From Chromatiales bacterium (GTDB lineage: Bacteria; Pseudomonadota; Gammaproteobacteria; UBA6429; Thiohalophilaceae), in contig JALVOC010000039.1 in assembly GCA_027032075.1 (NCBI GenBank), forward strand, positions 1 through 44,288: DNA of 44,288 nucleotides, given 5' to 3'. Of the stretch, positions 1 through 8,002 are shown piece by piece. The notes beneath the pieces are model-generated. The model saw nothing but the letters and a program-made list of their open reading frames with translations. It was not told the origin of the DNA and ran no database searches. The stretch's first letter is position 1. Every line of letters starts with the position of its first letter. The position numbers were made by a program, and so were the translations under genes.

Positions 1-274
1 TCAAATATTAGTAAATTAAAGGGTGTTACAAATCTTACGAGGTAATTAACAGGAGAAAACTTTAGAAAGAACTTCTGACAAGAACCAGGATAGAAAATGT
101 AGCGATATATAGTTTAACCGGTTTTCGGCCAAAAACAATATATTTTCCTTCGTTTTGGGGCATAAAATCCCCGATTCAAGGCCGGGGCCCCCTCTTTTCA
201 CCGGCTTACCGGCGAATACCGGGCCTTCCGCTTGCCTGCCTGCTCTGAAAATCACCTCATGTCCACTCACGGGT
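1..274. other. left edge, no gene seen
   Basis: AT-rich first half and a GC-rich second half without a convincing gene. The only open frame (minus strand, 46-270) has no recognisable motif and no good ribosome binding site, and it lies just beyond the porin terminator. I see nothing functional here apart from the terminator that follows. Confidence 0.5.
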
Positions 275-304
275 AAAAAAAACCGGGCAAATACATTGCC
301 CGGT
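275..304 (-). terminator. Rho-independent terminator of the porin gene
   Basis: Read on the minus strand this is a perfect 9-bp stem (ACCGGGCAA / TTGCCCGGT) with a 5-base loop, followed by a run of eight T. It lies 35 bases beyond the porin stop codon, so the porin is probably transcribed alone or as the last gene. Confidence 0.9.
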
Positions 305-339
305 CACTTCTCGCAATGACAATAATGTAAGAGACGACG

Positions 340-1500
340 CTAGAAGACGTACTGACCTTGCAGGAAGGTCTCATTTTCGTCGCTGTCCCTGACGCCCTTG
401 AGGTTCTTGCCCATACGGTATGTCAGCTGAAACTTGATATCATGCTTGTGCAAAAACCAGTTTACCCCCACTGAAGTACGATTCCATCGGGTTTCATAGC
501 CGTCGGCATTCTGGGTCTGGTAGCCGGCAACGATTTCAACTGCCTTGGCAAACATGTAACCGCCTTTGATTTCCGCATTGGTCAGTTTCGTGCTGCCATT
601 CGTGTAAATACCACCGTTATAGCCGTTTACCACCGTATTGGATGTGAACGTGTTGTATTCCGCATCGAGGGACAACCCCATGCCGCGATAGGCAGCACTC
701 ACTTCATATGCGGTGACATCCTTGATATCCGCCTTGGAGGCACTGGTGGCGTTGCCGGCGCTGTCAGTATAGGTATTGTTTTCGTTATTATTACTCCAGC
801 CGTAGGCAGCGACTCCAATGGTAAGCTTGTTCTTGCGTTTGAAGTCGCCCTGGGACATCTTCATGTACCCCAAAGGATGCCAATCAATACGCGCACCGGC
901 CATGAAACCTTCGTTGAAGTCGGCATTCTTGTTGGCGACAGTATCCAGATCCAGTTTTTTGTTGTCCGGATCGATGGCGCCACGTACCAGTGACGCACCC
1001 CAGCTGATTTTCTTCCCGGCTGCCTTGCCTTTCAAATGGATGCCCATCTGCCGATCCGGTGTGCCGTAGTTGTGATCACCACTGAAGGTACGTTCAACGA
1101 ATTGCTGGTATTTTGAGGACGTCAGGAACTCGCGGGAAAAGGGGAAACTGTAATTACCAATGATGACACTCATGTTTTTCATGCCTTTATAGGCAAAATA
1201 GGCGTCTTTCAGGGCCAGTTCATTTTCTCCTTCCGCTTTGCCCATATCCCACTGGATTTTGGCTTTCCAGTTCTTGTGCAGGCTGCCTTCGATATAGGGA
1301 CGCAACCGGCGGAAGAACAAATCACTCGTGGTGGCACCGTCTTTTGGACTCGCCTGATGGTATTGAAGTTGAATACGGCCTCCAATCTTGATGTATTTTT
1401 CCCCGTCCTTGTAGGTAACGCCACCTGCATACACAGGCGCTATGCTACTGCCTGCTGCCAATACAGCAAGAACACTCAACGCGATGGTTTTCTTTTTCAT
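340..1500 (-). CDS. OprO/OprP-type (phosphate-selective) outer-membrane porin
   Basis: 386 residues. Residues 1-25 form a clear signal peptide ending in a VYA cleavage site, followed by the typical start of the mature porin (GEKYIKIGGRIQLQYHQ) and many alternating aromatic beta strands ending in a C-terminal aromatic residue (QYVF), the usual signal for outer-membrane assembly. The pattern fits the phosphate-selective porin O/P family (PF07396), whose members form trimeric anion channels for phosphate or polyphosphate. Substrate cannot be told from sequence. The 95 bases upstream hold only a degenerate Pho-box-like stretch (TTGTCAC then TGTTCCT 4 bases later, minus strand), not convincing. 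A MITE-like element lies immediately upstream of that. The terminator at 275-304 ends the unit. Confidence 0.85.
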   Translation of the reverse strand: MKKKTIALSVLAVLAAGSSIAPVYAGGVTYKDGEKYIKIGGRIQLQYHQASPKDGATTSDLFFRRLRPYIEGSLHKNWKAKIQWDMGKAEGENELALKDAYFAYKGMKNMSVIIGNYSFPFSREFLTSSKYQQFVERTFSGDHNYGTPDRQMGIHLKGKAAGKKISWGASLVRGAIDPDNKKLDLDTVANKNADFNEGFMAGARIDWHPLGYMKMSQGDFKRKNKLTIGVAAYGWSNNNENNTYTDSAGNATSASKADIKDVTAYEVSAAYRGMGLSLDAEYNTFTSNTVVNGYNGGIYTNGSTKLTNAEIKGGYMFAKAVEIVAGYQTQNADGYETRWNRTSVGVNWFLHKHDIKFQLTYRMGKNLKGVRDSDENETFLQGQYVF

Positions 1501-1595
1501 GGTTAAACTCTCTGTCAGGTTGAAAAAATCCGGTCCATGCCTGCAATTGAAATCACAGGCATAAACAACAGCACAGGAACAGGGAGTGACAACCT

Positions 1596-1855
1596 GCTAA
1601 ATAGGCGTTCCGAATACCAGTACACTTGGGAAACGGAGCATCAGGACCAGAGGTCTTTTACATGACCGTCAGCCGCAGGAAGCGGCTGCCGAGCGTACCT
1701 GGACGATGTACAGGATGTACAAGTGTCGTGGAGCACATGGATGTGCGGGAACGACTGTATTTACAGCGTGTCATGTAAAAGACCTCTGGTCCTGATGAGA
1801 TACTTAACTCTGGCAATAATACTAAATGATCTGGTATTCGGAACGCCTGTTTAGC
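1596..1855. mobile_element. MITE-like element, long copy
   Basis: About 260 bp bounded by 25-bp terminal inverted repeats (1596-1620 and 1831-1855) with one mismatch; their core is TTCCGAATACCAG. It encodes no protein. A short copy with the same ends and flanking internal sequence lies at 34466-34556, and a one-ended remnant at 3041-3066. Relative to the short copy this one contains roughly 160 extra bases with their own inverted repeat (1639-1797). It sits between the porin and cheR genes, about 95 bases upstream of the porin start, so it could influence porin expression. Family assignment to a named transposon was not possible. Confidence 0.8.
1639..1797. repeat. nested inverted repeat inside the long MITE copy
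   Basis: A perfect 28-bp inverted repeat, 1639-1666 against 1770-1797, enclosing about 103 bases. The outer 12 to 13 bases (CATCAGGACCAG) also occur in the short MITE copy at 34504-34515, but the inner part (GGTCTTTTACATGAC) does not. This fits a second small element, or a rearranged arm, inserted into an original short MITE. Confidence 0.8.
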
Positions 1856-2062
1856 GACTGCAACTCACAAGTAACACTGATTCGGACGCATAGTATCGGG
1901 ACAAAATGTGACAGCAGCACGAAAGGAATATGACGGTTATGTTACTTGCAAAAAACATGAGGTTGCGGATGGATATTATTTCCCGAGAGGAATAACTGTG
2001 CAGAAAAACTGTGCGGGTATAATCCTGTAAATCATGACGCCGGACAAGAGGGTGTTTATCAA

Positions 2063-2917
2063 TCAGCCTTGCGCCACGCTGGAAAGAGTCGTGGAGGAAC
2101 CGCCGCATTTTCTGTAGATTGCGCGACAACCCGCCCATTGCTGAAAGCCCGTTTCTCCCTCGGGCAATGATTCATGCCCACCGATCACCAAGGCACCACC
2201 GTCAATCAGGGTTTTACGAATATTCTCCAGCACCTTGTATTGAAGCGCCCTGGCAAAATAGGTAAATGCCATGTTGCGACAAAACACGACATAAAACATG
2301 CCTGAAGGAACATTCTGCCTGATATCCTGCATACCAAACGTCACCTTGTTGCGAAAATGTTCCTCAAGACAATAGTTCTTCCCTTTTTGAATAAACGCGG
2401 TATTTATCCATGCTTCAGGCAGCGCTTTGATACTGCTGAACGAATAGCAGGCGCGTGCCGCCCGTTCAAGCAATTTTCCATCAATATCGGTAGCGGTAAC
2501 ATGAATATCCAGTTGCGGATAGTATCTGGCAACTGCCATCTCCCAGATCAAAACCAGGCTGTATGCTTCTTCACCGGATGCACAACCGGCACTCCAGCAA
2601 CGCAGCCTCGCGTCTTCGTATTCCCCGGCACGTTGCGCCAGCGCCGGTAATACCTCTGTGCGCAGATGTGAAAGTACCATTTTGTCGCGATAAAAACGGG
2701 AAATGGTCACCCGGCACAATGTATCCAGCGTATCCCATTCGGCCGCATCAATTTGCAAATAGGTCTGGTAATCATCGACGTTGTGGAGGTTTAACTGTTC
2801 GATGCGCCGCTGAATACGCTTGCACACCTGTTTACGAACCTTGCGAAAACCCGCCCAGCGCAGGCGCAGGCGGGGGAGCGCCCACCGTAAAAACCGCACA
2901 CAGGTTTCATCTTCCAT
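2063..2917 (-). CDS. CheR-type chemoreceptor methyltransferase (orphan)
   Basis: 284 residues from the ATG; a TTG directly before it is an alternative start. CheR enzymes transfer a methyl group from S-adenosylmethionine to glutamates of chemoreceptors. Visible are the small helical N-terminal part, the CheR signature TISRFYRD (usually TxFFRD), the SAM-binding loop CWSAGCASGEEAYSL, the D-I-D strand (TATDID) and the late motif FCRNMAFTYF. The otherwise near-invariant LIYF of that motif reads AFTYF. No cheA, cheW, cheB or cheY lies next to it; two chemoreceptor genes occur 35 kb away in the window. It is separated from the upstream protease pair by 150 bases holding a MITE remnant, so it may or may not share their transcript. 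Confidence 0.85.
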   Translation of the reverse strand: MEDETCVRFLRWALPRLRLRWAGFRKVRKQVCKRIQRRIEQLNLHNVDDYQTYLQIDAAEWDTLDTLCRVTISRFYRDKMVLSHLRTEVLPALAQRAGEYEDARLRCWSAGCASGEEAYSLVLIWEMAVARYYPQLDIHVTATDIDGKLLERAARACYSFSSIKALPEAWINTAFIQKGKNYCLEEHFRNKVTFGMQDIRQNVPSGMFYVVFCRNMAFTYFARALQYKVLENIRKTLIDGGALVIGGHESLPEGETGFQQWAGCRAIYRKCGGSSTTLSSVAQG

Positions 2918-3040
2918 CAAGGCTTCTTCATCGAATGCTTGGGCAGCACTGCCCGCTTTTGCATGTGTTACGCATAAATATTTTGCCGGATTCCGGCATC
3001 CGTCGGAATGACAACATTGTAATCAGTCAGGACTGCCTTA

Positions 3041-3066
3041 AAGCAATCCGGTATTCGGAATACTTT
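3041..3066. repeat. one-ended MITE remnant
   Basis: The sequence CCGGTATTCGGAATACT matches the right terminal repeat of the short MITE copy (34541-34555) with one change. No matching left end is seen in the 150 bases before it, though 2984-3003 carries an unrelated-looking small palindrome (ATTCC...GGAAT) of the kind common in proteobacterial intergenic repeats. The remnant touches the stop codon of the small secreted protein gene. Confidence 0.6.
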
Positions 3067-3069
3067 ATT

Positions 3070-3357
3070 TCAGTGCGCCCGGATCTTACCCATTACTTGA
3101 ATCTTCACCGGATAACCATCCAATTCTTCAGGCAATGCTGATTTAATCCTGATGTCATCACTTTCAACACCAATCACGATAACCGCTTTTCTCTCGGCAT
3201 CCTGACCAATACCGACAGAAACGACCCCGCTGATGCGCATTAATCGCGATTCGTGTTTCGCCTTGACCTCATCGATCGATGTTTGCATGTTTTTTACCCC
3301 GGCCGCCTGGCAAACGCCGAAAACAACCAGCCACAGTAATACAGATATTTTTCTCAA
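3070..3357 (-). CDS. small secreted paralogue of the adjacent protease's N-terminal domain
   Basis: 95 residues, start codon TTG overlapping the protease stop by four bases (TTGA), so translation is probably coupled. Residues 1-19 look like a signal peptide (hydrophobic stretch, CQAAG cleavage region), predicting export to the periplasm. Residues 44-94 read ISGVVSVGIG...VIVIGVE...LPEELDGYPVKIQVMGKIRA and align with residues 24-83 of the neighbouring protease (VVATGVG...SIICSVE...IPREVDGIPTDVIETGPIRA): same order of a glycine-rich turn, beta strand, acidic-DG-P motif and final IRA. No catalytic residues. No function is known to me; a chaperone, inhibitor or prodomain-like role towards a protease is inference from the similarity and coupling. 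Confidence 0.75.
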   Translation of the reverse strand: MRKISVLLWLVVFGVCQAAGVKNMQTSIDEVKAKHESRLMRISGVVSVGIGQDAERKAVIVIGVESDDIRIKSALPEELDGYPVKIQVMGKIRAH

Positions 3358-4358
3358 AGTGTCAAATCAAGTGCATTGAATACATTTTCGATACGGTTAA
3401 TGATAGTGCTTTGCTCGCTGCCGGCAAACAGCAAACCGGTGAGGCGGTTTTGCTCATCCAATACCGCCGAACCGCTGTCACCCCCCTGACTCATGGCTCC
3501 CGCCATAAGTTGATCCTTAAAGCGTGCAAACCGGCCGGTACCGTATTGCACATTGACGGTAACGTCCACTTGTTGAATTTCATCTTCGGTGTAACCGGTG
3601 GTGCGGCCACTCTTTTTAATTGCCATACCCAACACCCCCGGAACAGTACCCTGAATTGCACCGATGTGCAGAATTTCCGGCTTAACATCCTCTTCACGCA
3701 AAGGTCTGGCAATCGCAGCATCCACCAGGTTTTCTGCTGCCTGAACCCTGATCGCCTGCAAGCGGCTGCTGCTGCCCAGCATAGCGGCCATGCTGTTCAG
3801 AAGTGAAGCAACGGCGCCGGCAATTTTGCAATCACTGCCTGATCCCGCACCAATGAGTTCAATTGGCACGAAATCCTCAAGCACTGCAAGCTGATCATCC
3901 GGATCACGTCCGCCATCGTATGGACCTGGCTGCAGAATGGCATCGCCGATGGCGGCATCATTACTGTTGGCCAGGACATGATTATTGGAAAGGATCATCC
4001 ATTGGCCGTTTCGATGTACCCAACAACCCAGCGTCCCGGCAGTTATGTCCTTGTGGCCAATGCTAACACCGCCGGGTGCCGGACGAAACCGGCCGGTCGG
4101 TGCCTGCAAAGCACGGATCGGACCCGTTTCGATGACATCTGTCGGGATACCATCAACCTCACGAGGTATCAAATCTTTTGCTGATAAAGACGAAGCGGGT
4201 AGTTTCTTTTCCACAGAGCAGATTATGCTGGCCGTTTCGGTACGCTGGCCACCGACCATTTTGTAACCCACCCCGGTGGCGACCACGTTGGCACGTCCCA
4301 GCAACTCATTGACACGTTGTGGTAAAAGTGAACGGGCATGTTCAATCGTATTGTTCAT
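3354..4358 (-). CDS. trypsin-like serine protease domain protein
   Basis: 334 residues from the ATG at 4358, chosen because it has a strong ribosome binding site (GGGAGGT, 6 bases before); a longer frame to 4412 lacks one. Residues 20-85 form a small N-terminal domain with the GVG and DGIPTDV motifs. The peptidase domain follows with a likely catalytic triad of His127 (SNNHVLAN), Asp213 (VDAAIARP) and Ser295 (GGDSGSAV), the last two being classical chymotrypsin-fold (S1-type) contexts. No signal peptide is visible, so it is either cytoplasmic or exported by another route, which is odd given the exported partner encoded directly after it. Substrate unknown. The pair may form an operon of two, followed 150 bases later by cheR. 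Confidence 0.8.
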   Translation of the reverse strand: MNNTIEHARSLLPQRVNELLGRANVVATGVGYKMVGGQRTETASIICSVEKKLPASSLSAKDLIPREVDGIPTDVIETGPIRALQAPTGRFRPAPGGVSIGHKDITAGTLGCWVHRNGQWMILSNNHVLANSNDAAIGDAILQPGPYDGGRDPDDQLAVLEDFVPIELIGAGSGSDCKIAGAVASLLNSMAAMLGSSSRLQAIRVQAAENLVDAAIARPLREEDVKPEILHIGAIQGTVPGVLGMAIKKSGRTTGYTEDEIQQVDVTVNVQYGTGRFARFKDQLMAGAMSQGGDSGSAVLDEQNRLTGLLFAGSEQSTIINRIENVFNALDLTL

Positions 4359-4579
4359 GGTAGACCTCCCTGCCTTCTGTTTTTTCGTGATTTGCTGGAC
4401 CTGGTCCAGCATTGTGATGAACGACTTCCCACAAGATTATCGGCACAGGAGGTTAGTTTCCGTGACAGGGTGCACGTTGGCATCTGCAGACGCGGATCCG
4501 GAAAAAACCGACAGACGGCATCACGGTGTGGTTACCACGACAAACAATAACAAAGCCTTCAGGCAAAAGCTGAATTGCC

Positions 4580-4607
4580 AAAAAGAAACCGGCCTGGCGC
4601 CGGTTTC
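4580..4607 (-). terminator. Rho-independent terminator of the Hsp20 gene
   Basis: Minus-strand stem GAAACCGGC / GCCGGTTTC (9 bp, perfect) with loop of 5, followed by five T. It lies 31 bases beyond the Hsp20 stop, indicating that Hsp20 is a single-gene transcript and separating it from the protease gene. Confidence 0.9.
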
Positions 4608-4637
4608 AAGTAAAACAGAAGGTAATCAGTCCCTGGA

Positions 4638-5117
4638 TTATTCAATTTTTATTGTGTGCCGTTTGGCACTTTCCCTCTTTGGCAAAGTCAGCTCCAGCAG
4701 GCCATCCTTGAATACTGCCTTGGCTTTGCTTTCATCGACTGAGGCCGGCAGGGTGATGGTGCGCAGGAAATTACCACTGATGATTTCATGCCGGTAAAAC
4801 TCACCCTTTTCCTCTTCCTTGGTTTCATGGCTGGTGGAACCACGAATTGTAACGGTGTGATCGGTGGTGGAAACTTCCAGATCTTCTTTTTTCACCCCGG
4901 GAATGGCTGCACGCACCAGAATATTGTCATCCCGGTCGATCACATCAATCTGCGGCTGGCCTTCACCCAGCAAAGCCCTTTCCCACATAAACGGCCGCAT
5001 CCAGCCATGTGGCGCCAGTGTTTCGAACATTCTTTCCATTTCGTCCAACATACCGAACGGGCGAAGTGGAACAATGTTTTCATACTCTTTCTCTTTAAGT
5101 ACGGGTGTTGTTGCCAT
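4638..5117 (-). CDS. Hsp20/alpha-crystallin small heat-shock protein
   Basis: 159 residues. Small heat-shock proteins are ATP-independent holdases that bind unfolding proteins in large oligomers. The alpha-crystallin domain spans about residues 53-150: it begins PQIDVIDRDDNILVRAAIPGV, carries the family motif GxLxLTLPK (here DGLLELTLPK) near residue 140 and ends KRHTIKIE. The C-terminal I-x-I motif needed for oligomer contacts appears as IKIE at the very end. Strong ribosome binding site (CAGGAGGT, 7 bases before ATG). Upstream on the minus strand CTTGAG (5236-5241) followed by an ACCC-T-rich stretch resembles a sigma-32 promoter only weakly. A terminator follows. Confidence 0.9.
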   Translation of the reverse strand: MATTPVLKEKEYENIVPLRPFGMLDEMERMFETLAPHGWMRPFMWERALLGEGQPQIDVIDRDDNILVRAAIPGVKKEDLEVSTTDHTVTIRGSTSHETKEEEKGEFYRHEIISGNFLRTITLPASVDESKAKAVFKDGLLELTLPKRESAKRHTIKIE

Positions 5118-5533
5118 ATCGCACCTCCTGTATCAGTTAAGATTGGACTCTAAGCTCAGCACGATACACTGCACTGAACTCTCCCTTTCAGCGATATAGG
5201 GATAACACAGAACAAAAAAAAGGGTGCTGATCTCACTCAAGAAAGAACCGGAAAATTGATTAAAAATTTTTATCCTGAAGATAAACCAGAATACAATCAC
5301 TAAATTTACTATTTTTACGGGTGCGAAAAACCGGGCCTTCCGGGGAATGGCCCTGGCACGGGTTTTTGCCAACAATTTTTTGGAATTGGACTAAAGCCGG
5401 CCTGGCTTTGGACGATAAATACCCCAACTGTATCATTCTGGACGATACAACAATAAAGGTGTGGGTACCGCAACTGATCTGCGGCCTGTCACTTCACACA
5501 ATAATGCTAGGGACAAGGAAGGAGGCTTGAAAA
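5118..5533. other. divergent intergenic region, Hsp20 / FHA
   Basis: About 415 bases between two divergent genes. It is AT-rich near Hsp20 and holds a terminator-like fold at 5325-5368 (AAAAACC ... GGTTTTT arms around a GC-rich interior). Short open frames on both strands lack motifs and ribosome binding sites. It must carry the promoters of both genes, but none matches a consensus well. Confidence 0.5.
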
Positions 5534-5833
5534 ATGGCAACAATTACCATCATGCGTGACGAAACCAAGATCGGTAAAATCAGACTGGCACCCGGCGCCA
5601 TGTTCATCGGCCGCGGTGTCGATAACGATGTAAAAATTGACGACACCACCATCAGTACCCATCACGCCAAAATAGTCACCTATTTCAAGGCCACATATAT
5701 CGAGGATCTGGACAGCACCAACGGCACCTATATCAACGGCAAACGGGTACAAAAACACACCCTGCACCCCGGTGACATCGTACAAGTCGGAAAACACCGC
5801 TTGATGGTCGAACCCGAAGAGAGCCGGGCATAA
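5534..5833 (+). CDS. stand-alone FHA-domain protein
   Basis: 99 residues, essentially one forkhead-associated domain, the fold that binds phosphothreonine peptides. The conserved residues are present: GR at 26-27, S41-x2-H44 (ISTHHAKI), and the N63-G64 / N68-G69 pairs in DSTNGTYINGKRV, followed by PGDIVQVGKHRL. It has no signal peptide, membrane segment or other domain. Strong ribosome binding site (AAGGAGG, 10 bases before ATG). No kinase, phosphatase or type VI gene lies beside it, so its partner is unknown. It converges with the aldolase fusion gene. Confidence 0.9.
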   Translation: MATITIMRDETKIGKIRLAPGAMFIGRGVDNDVKIDDTTISTHHAKIVTYFKATYIEDLDSTNGTYINGKRVQKHTLHPGDIVQVGKHRLMVEPEESRA

Positions 5834-5980
5834 ACGGCTCGAACCTGAATACCTCTTCCAAATGTCCGATCATTTTTTGAGGCTGTAGCCAGCTTCAGAA
5901 CAACTGTGTGGAAAAAGGGCCCACATCAGTACAAGGCATGGCCTGCTCAGGGGATTCAGGACCCCGCAACGCGCATTTGG

Positions 5981-7945
5981 CTAAATCACCCGGTCATTCC
6001 CGCCATCAACCGGTATCTGAGCTGCGGTGGTCTTGGCAAACAGTGGTCCGCATAATTCTGCTGTCAATTCAGCAACATCATGGCTGGTTATTTCAACCTT
6101 GAGCACGTTCTTGGTTTTGTACTGCTCAACGGTCATACCATAATGTTTCGCCCGCGCCTGCAGCACTTCCTCCGTCCAGATCCCTGTATCAAACACAGCG
6201 TCCGGATGCAGCGTATTGATCCGAATGTGATCCCTCCCCCACTCCAATGCCGCCACCCTGGCAAGCTGGTTCAACGCCGCCTTCGACGCGGAATAGGCCG
6301 CCGCCCCCGGACCGGGAGCGGGTACATTCTTGGAGCCGATCACCACAACCCTGCCGCCACGGCACGCCTGTTTCAGCAAGGGATAGGCTTCCCGCATCAA
6401 CACCATGTTGGCATCCAGATTGATTTTCATCACCTTCTCCCAAGTACTGCTTTGCATTTCCGCAATCTCGCAGCCACCCGGAAAAATACCGGCATTGAGT
6501 ACCAGCATGTCAAGGCCACCAAAATCCTGCACACAACGATCCAGACAACTGTTTATTTGTCCGGCATCGCTGACATCACAAACATACCCGCGGTAGGCCG
6601 GATTGCCCTTGTGCAGTTCGGCGATAGCGGGATTCACGTCCAGGCCGGCCACCGCCGCGCCACGTTGCAGAAAGGAGTCCACGCAGGCCTTGCCGATACC
6701 CGATGCCGCACCGGTCACCAGCACGATTTCCCCCTCAAACACCGGTTTTGCCGAGCTTTTCCTGAGTTTCGCCTGTTCCAGATCCCAATACTCCACCTCG
6801 AAGATATCCTTTTCCGCTAACGCCTGAAAACCGCCCAACTGCTCCGCGCGTTCGATCACATCCATGGTGTGGCGGTAGATATCATTCACGATGTCGGAAG
6901 ACCTGGCGTTGTCACCGATGGTGATCATCCCGATTTCGCGGTCAATCACGATGCGCGGCGCGGCATCCAGCATTACCAGCCTGTCATCGGCATGCCTGGC
7001 AAAATATTCCCTGTAGGCAGAAGCATAGCCAGGCACATCGCGGCCGAGCATCGGCAGGCGCTTGGTACGGATAACATGATCCGGAGTAAGCGGACCCTGT
7101 TGGGAAATCTTGTTTATGTCCGCCCGCATGGCAAAACCCATGACGCGGGCATCGTTATGCACACTGCAGATCATTGGCTGGCCGGCAACGTCTGCGATGG
7201 ATTTACGTAATGCTGCAAGCTGCCTGCGGTCTACCTGTGTTTTTACCGGTGGATACTGCGGAAGCGCCCAGGCATGTTGTTGCCGGATAAATGCCTCTGC
7301 CCTGTCGACCAGGGAGATCATCCTTTCATAGGACTCTTTGGCTGTTGCGCCGAAGGAAAACACGCCATGGTTCATCAAAATCATGCCCACGGTGTTTTTG
7401 TTTGCCTGTTCCTCATACATTTGCTGGCACAATTTTGCCAGCACAAAACCGGGCATGATGTAGGGTACGATGACAACGCTGTCGCCATAGATTTCCCTGA
7501 TTTTTTTCGATCCGTTCTTGCTGTTGGTCAGGGTAAGCACTGCATCTGCATGTGTATGGTCCACATACTTGTATGGCAGGATTGCGTGCAGAATCGTCTC
7601 AACGGATGGTGCAGGTGCCGACGCATTTTTCATATGCGTCTTCAGTTCATTCACCATTTGCGGATCGGACAATTCATCCAGCTCCGCCAGCCGTTTCACG
7701 TAATCCAGTTCAACTGGTGCAAACCCCTCCTTTTCAATCGTCTGCAGATCCCAGCCGCTGCCTTTGACATACAGCACTGTTTCCCTGTTACCGAAGATGT
7801 TTGTCTCTTCGATTTTAACCGAGGTATTGCCGCCGCCATGCAGCACCAGGCTCGGATCCCGTCCCAGCAACCTCGAGGTATATACACGCAAGGCAAGCTC
7901 ATCCTGATAGTGTTTTGCTTCCTTGTCATCCCAAAGAGTCTGCAT
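5981..7945 (-). CDS. bifunctional class II aldolase / short-chain dehydrogenase
   Basis: 654 residues, two enzymes in one chain. Residues 1-370 are a class II aldolase/adducin-type domain with metal-binding histidines His130 and His132 (VDHTHAD) and His193 (MNHG), plus the N-terminal HGGGNTS loop. Residues 400-654 are a short-chain dehydrogenase with the NAD loop TGAASGIG (411-418), NAG (484-486) and the catalytic Tyr551-x3-Lys555 (YSASK). This is the RhaD-like aldolase/alcohol-dehydrogenase family, in which a sugar phosphate such as L-rhamnulose 1-phosphate is split to DHAP and an aldehyde that the second domain oxidises or reduces. No rhamnose or fucose gene is nearby. It follows metH by 57 bases on the same strand, so it is probably co-transcribed; good ribosome binding site (GGAGAGGG). 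The true substrate is open. Confidence 0.9.
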   Translation of the reverse strand: MQTLWDDKEAKHYQDELALRVYTSRLLGRDPSLVLHGGGNTSVKIEETNIFGNRETVLYVKGSGWDLQTIEKEGFAPVELDYVKRLAELDELSDPQMVNELKTHMKNASAPAPSVETILHAILPYKYVDHTHADAVLTLTNSKNGSKKIREIYGDSVVIVPYIMPGFVLAKLCQQMYEEQANKNTVGMILMNHGVFSFGATAKESYERMISLVDRAEAFIRQQHAWALPQYPPVKTQVDRRQLAALRKSIADVAGQPMICSVHNDARVMGFAMRADINKISQQGPLTPDHVIRTKRLPMLGRDVPGYASAYREYFARHADDRLVMLDAAPRIVIDREIGMITIGDNARSSDIVNDIYRHTMDVIERAEQLGGFQALAEKDIFEVEYWDLEQAKLRKSSAKPVFEGEIVLVTGAASGIGKACVDSFLQRGAAVAGLDVNPAIAELHKGNPAYRGYVCDVSDAGQINSCLDRCVQDFGGLDMLVLNAGIFPGGCEIAEMQSSTWEKVMKINLDANMVLMREAYPLLKQACRGGRVVVIGSKNVPAPGPGAAAYSASKAALNQLARVAALEWGRDHIRINTLHPDAVFDTGIWTEEVLQARAKHYGMTVEQYKTKNVLKVEITSHDVAELTAELCGPLFAKTTAAQIPVDGGNDRVI

Positions 7946-8002
7946 TTCCCTCTCCGTATCCGGTTATTCTTCGTTTCTGTCTTTGTTTCGATACTTCATG
8001 AT

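Noticed and set aside
46-270. 74-residue minus-strand frame at the window start
   Set aside because: Beyond the porin terminator, no ribosome binding site, no family.
1501-1595. Pho box before the porin gene
   Set aside because: Only one half-site (TTGTCAC) is plausible; the next units do not match.
1851-2138. 95-residue minus-strand frame at the MITE edge
   Set aside because: Overlaps cheR out of frame and enters the MITE terminal repeat; no motif.
2984-3003. Correia/dRS3-like palindrome ATTCC...GGAAT
   Set aside because: A single short instance in the window, arms of five bases; not enough to name a repeat family.
5217-5241. sigma-32 promoter before Hsp20
   Set aside because: CTTGAG is followed by ACCC and a T run at a spacing that is too short and a -10 that fits poorly.
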